Shown here: positions 22,501-24,783 of the stretch, in pieces
Numbering within the stretch: the stretch's first letter is position 1
How the letters are laid out: every line of letters starts with the position of its first letter
Program-made: the position numbers and the translations under genes
Assembly: GCF_001039355.2 (NCBI RefSeq)
Contig: NW_019775677.1
Location: 8,605 to 33,387, forward strand
Direction of reading: 5' to 3'
Source of the DNA: Lingula anatina
Taxonomy: Eukaryota; Brachiopoda; Lingulata; Lingulida; Lingulidae
DNA length: 24,783 bases
The notes under the pieces: model-generated
What the model saw: only the letters and a program-made list of their open reading frames with translations
What the model was told of the DNA's origin: nothing
Databases searched by the model: none

Positions 22501-23908
22501 AGAAGCTGGAATATTTTTCAAAAAAGTAGCATTTAGTCCATGAAGATTTAAGAGTTAAATGCATGCTTATTATTGTAATGATTTTTAGTACTTATCAATG
22601 CTGTTTTTTCATAAAATCTCCATTTGCTGGACACTAACTAGCTAAATTACATAAATATTTGTTATTTTCAATAAACCTGAATATTAAAAAATCTCAAATT
22701 TATATTATCAAATTTTGGTTTAATAGTCTTAAGGTTATTGTAACCCTTTATTATCATCCAGATACCAAAAATTAGTTTTTCCTGCATCTAATTATTCAAT
22801 AATGCAGCTATCTTTGTGCTGCTTTAAAAAAATGAAAAAAACTCCCAAAAATAAAAAATATTGGCATTTAAATTTTTTTATTGCATATACATAAGCATAG
22901 GCAACTTAAAGCTTTAATCGTCAATTTAACACCTTTCTATTCTGAAATGAGCAAGCAATCGGCATGGGGTGTAACATCATCACTGAACAAGATTTTATCA
23001 CAAAAATCGGCAGAATTGACCAGGAGAGTATAAGCTACAATCCTGTGCCATCATTTTGGTGCAAATTCTTTTGTTATGGAGTTATGATCCCCTAATTACA
23101 GATTTTCATTAAACAAAGGCATTATTTTGCTTTATCAACAATAAAATCTGAACTATGACTTTTAAGATAAATCCATGGCAGGGTTTTTAGAGTACTAAAT
23201 GGTGTCATTAGATTGATGTTGAAATGGTGATTGTGGGTGCTCAGGTAAAAGAAAAATCAGAGTTTTAGTTTTATTAGTTTTTACCCCAAAATCGCAATTG
23301 TGACATCACCCGAAAGATGACATATGTGTAAATTTAATCAATTTAGTCACTGATCACTGAACATTTATTTATAACCCAAAAGAATGTATGTAAGGCATGC
23401 GCAGTAAATAAGGAGTTTTTGGCAAAGGGTGACAATATCCTTAAGAGCATAAGCAAGAATAACTTTTCACCCTGCTCTGTTTCACTTACATGTACTTAGA
23501 TTATGTAATACTTCCCCACTGCCTTTCACACCAGGAGGAAATTCACTGATACCTTTCATCTACAAAAGAAAGTCAGCAAAGCCAGTATAAGAGTTGCCAA
23601 GACAGTAAAGTTCAGCCAAATGATTGTCATATCTATTTTTTATTCATTATGCAAGAGTCCAAAGTTTACTTCTTTCACAGATCGTAATCACTACTACCTT
23701 GGATCCATAATAAAATAAAATGAATCAAAGTTATTACAACTACATTCTAAAGAGCAGAATATTTCATAAGAAAAAATACCTTCTGAAACATCTGCACTGG
23801 TGGAAATTTGAGCATGCATGTCAGCAAGTTGAGTCTTCCTCTGTGAGGCATAGAAATTATAACATCCTGAATATTAACTGTAAAGCAAAAAGTAAGACTG
23901 GCATTTGT

Positions 23909-23964
<56 letters not shown>

Positions 23965-24240
23965 ACAAATGCCAGTCTTACTTTTTGTGGGGTATATATA
24001 TATATATATTGAAAATCAGTTTATGTAAATACAGTGAACCACCAGGTGAACTTCAGCATGAGTGTACATCTCTAAAACTTGCACTAAACTACATGTAATA
24101 CAGCAATTACCAATTTTCAAGGTTTTTATTTTTCAACATCAAATATTAAAGTCATAATAACTCTTCGTTTTGGCCAAAAATTGGATTTTCCTGGAAAAAA
24201 CGGCAATTTTCCCGTACTTACCAATGGCCAACGACCCCAT
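16578..24240 (-). CDS. DHTKD1: DHTKD1-type 2-oxoadipate dehydrogenase E1; N-terminal ~200 residues not visible
   Basis: Thiamine-diphosphate E1 that decarboxylates 2-oxoadipate (2-oxoglutarate family) in mitochondrial lysine/tryptophan breakdown. Minus-strand exons: 23877-23780, 23559-23490, 22505-22432, 22204-22061, 21790-21675, 21569-21494, 21154-20963, 20670-20563, 20385-20254, 19990-19870, 19543-19404, 19159-19003, 18811-18711, 18391-18290, 17938-17693, 17378-17315, 17138-17053, 16712-16578. All are in phase, giving 720 residues that align end to end with the last ~720 of the 919-residue human protein. Seen: [10 protein letters not shown] (substrate/ThDP His-Arg), [16 protein letters not shown] and [12 protein letters not shown] (ThDP/Mg loop), [50 protein letters not shown], and [12 protein letters not shown] near the C-terminus. 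The only start found is a 19-nt exon (ATG at 24240, MGSLAI, donor GTAAGT) joining in phase. No mitochondrial targeting peptide or RYGGEG-type N-terminal region is visible; the true 5' exons may lie beyond the window. Confidence 0.93.
16713..17052 (-). other. DHTKD1-like last intron
   Basis: A 340-bp GT-AG intron before the final coding exon, which starts [18 protein letters not shown] long open frame on the plus strand runs through here but is antisense and unsupported. Confidence 0.8.
17379..17692 (-). other. DHTKD1-like intron
   Basis: A 314-bp intron joining ALIRLE to [10 protein letters not shown] in phase 0. No other feature was seen. Confidence 0.8.
17939..18289 (-). other. DHTKD1-like intron
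   Basis: A 351-bp intron with donor GTAGGT and acceptor CTTGTAG. AT-rich, no other feature. Confidence 0.8.
18392..18710 (-). other. DHTKD1-like intron
   Basis: A 319-bp intron with donor GTTTGT and acceptor TTTTGATCAG. It joins FLL to [13 protein letters not shown] in phase; nothing else was seen. Confidence 0.75.
20437..20456. repeat. Short CT-rich microsatellite
   Basis: A CTCTCTCT-type tract (GA-rich on the coding strand) in the DHTKD1-like intron 20386-20562. No function is assigned. Confidence 0.7.
22026..22041. repeat. Short (TA)n tract
   Basis: About eight TA units inside a DHTKD1-like intron (21791-22060), close to the donor at 22060. Confidence 0.8.
22506..23489 (-). other. Longest intron of the DHTKD1-like gene
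   Basis: A 984-bp AT-rich intron between the exons ending LST and starting [10 protein letters not shown] see no exon. Some stretches look like degenerate dispersed repeat, but without recognisable ends or duplicated targets. Confidence 0.6.
23886..23987. repeat. 102-bp perfect palindrome: 26-bp arms around (AT)25
   Basis: The left arm 23886-23911 (CAAAAAGTAAGACTGGCATT... to GTGGG) is the exact reverse complement of the right arm 23962-23987. The 50-bp AT repeat between them is itself self-complementary, so the whole 102 bp can fold into one hairpin or cruciform. A second TA tract follows at 23993-24009, preceded by another TTTGTGGGG. The palindrome sits in the first visible DHTKD1-like intron, 9 bp from the exon acceptor. 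It could be a small inverted-repeat element or a sequencing/assembly fold-back. Confidence 0.9.
24222..24240 (-). other. Candidate start exon of the DHTKD1-like gene
   Basis: ATG followed by 16 nt and a near-consensus donor (GTAAGTAC). It splices in phase 1 to the acceptor before 23877, giving [15 protein letters not shown]. An in-frame TAG lies upstream; TGCAG directly before GAATGG and TTTAG further upstream are possible acceptors for an internal version. The short product would lack the E1 N-terminal domain, so this may be a cryptic or alternative first exon. Confidence 0.3.
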
Positions 24241-24783
24241 TCCTGCATTCAAAGTTAATCCAGGGTTTTTTTCCTAAACGTACGGTTTTTTGTTAAAATC
24301 TCTTAAGAGATTTTAACTGACGGAGCTCTCTCTGACATTGCAAAGTCACTGGTGACCTACTTAAAACCGCGGGAAAAGCAGACAACAACAACACTATATA
24401 AGATTCATGAGATATATTCGTCTTTTTGTTAAAAATGCATTTATATCCGCAATGTGTGCCATTCTGGGCTTTTCGTTATCCGACGCACTGTACAAAAACT
24501 CGCAACTTACGTCTGCGTCTGCACTAATGCGTTTGGCGCCATGTTATTTTGGTCTCGAATGAACGCGAGAATCCGCGTGACACCATTACGTCATTAGCAA
24601 CGAATGCACTTGTCGACCGGAAAAAAGGCATCGTAAGCCCTATTGACAAGCACAGATTTTAGTTTTCCTACAATAACGGCCGTTTTAGTGGTAAAATACA
24701 ATAGAATATATTTCCATGCGTTTTTTACAATGTATTTCATGCGGATTTTTGAATCTCAAAGGAAGAGTTATTATTGCTTTAAT
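24241..24783. promoter_or_regulatory. CpG-containing upstream region, probable promoter and 5'UTR of the DHTKD1-like gene
   Basis: This end of the window is visibly richer in CpG (about 24440-24640) than the rest. It carries TTACGTCA (CRE-like) at 24586-24593. On the minus strand an ATG at 24542 opens 10 codons and then meets a consensus donor (GTAAGT, exon end 24511). Spliced to the GAATGGGG exon it forms a small upstream frame that stops just after the next junction, so it would act as a uORF rather than encode the E1 N-terminus. No N-terminal E1 exon was found here. Confidence 0.45.
24292..24317. repeat. 26-bp perfect palindrome
   Basis: The sequence from GTTAAAATCTCTT to AAGAGATTTTAAC is exactly self-complementary with no loop. 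It lies between the putative first exons of the DHTKD1-like gene. Its purpose is unknown. Confidence 0.85.

Noticed and set aside
22506-23489. Possible transposable element in the long DHTKD1-like intron
   Set aside because: No terminal repeats, target-site duplication or coding remnant could be made out by eye.
23720-24098. Ile-Tyr repeat open frames on both strands
   Set aside because: They are translations of the (TA)n tracts and the palindrome, not proteins.

Overview
This is an AT-rich stretch of animal nuclear DNA. Its five protein-coding genes are cut into short exons (about 60-500 bp) by GT-AG introns, mostly 100-900 bp long. Several of the proteins are animal-specific: the Hippo-pathway scaffold Salvador, a radial spoke head protein, and a ciliary coiled-coil protein. 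The compact introns, AT-rich spacers and (TA)n tracts suggest an invertebrate, perhaps a lophotrochozoan such as a mollusc, but the window does not settle the taxon. I see no bacterial-type operon, CRISPR array, RNA gene or intact transposon.

Layout, with strands strictly alternating (-,+,-,+,-). (1) 253-2907, minus: RSPH4A/RSPH6A radial spoke head protein, 3' end beyond the window. (2) 3460-7205, plus: SAV1/Salvador (two WW domains, SARAH domain, Gln-rich tail), with a 3'UTR to about 8.4 kb. (3) 9416-12387, minus: a CCDC42/CFAP73-family axonemal coiled-coil protein. (4) 12568-15938, plus: a secreted saposin-fold protein whose first coding exon is only ATGAAG. (5) 16578-24240, minus: DHTKD1-type 2-oxoadipate dehydrogenase E1, complete from the MPHRGRLN segment to the C-terminus; the usual N-terminal ~200 residues are not visible.

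The pairs RSPH4A/SAV1 (552 bp apart) and CCDC42-like/saposin (180 bp apart) are head to head and probably share promoters. SAV1/CCDC42-like and saposin/DHTKD1 are tail to tail. Two of the five genes are motile-cilium components, but the five do not form one pathway. Exon boundaries below were derived by hand from splice signals, reading phase and family similarity; every junction listed keeps the frame.

I found no clearly new biological system. The best leads are: a phase-preserving exon in RSPH4A that is easily missed; the apparent N-terminal truncation of DHTKD1 next to a 102-bp perfect palindrome; tandem M-box/CLEAR-like E-boxes in the 180-bp promoter of the saposin-like gene; and the unusual two-domain saposin protein itself.
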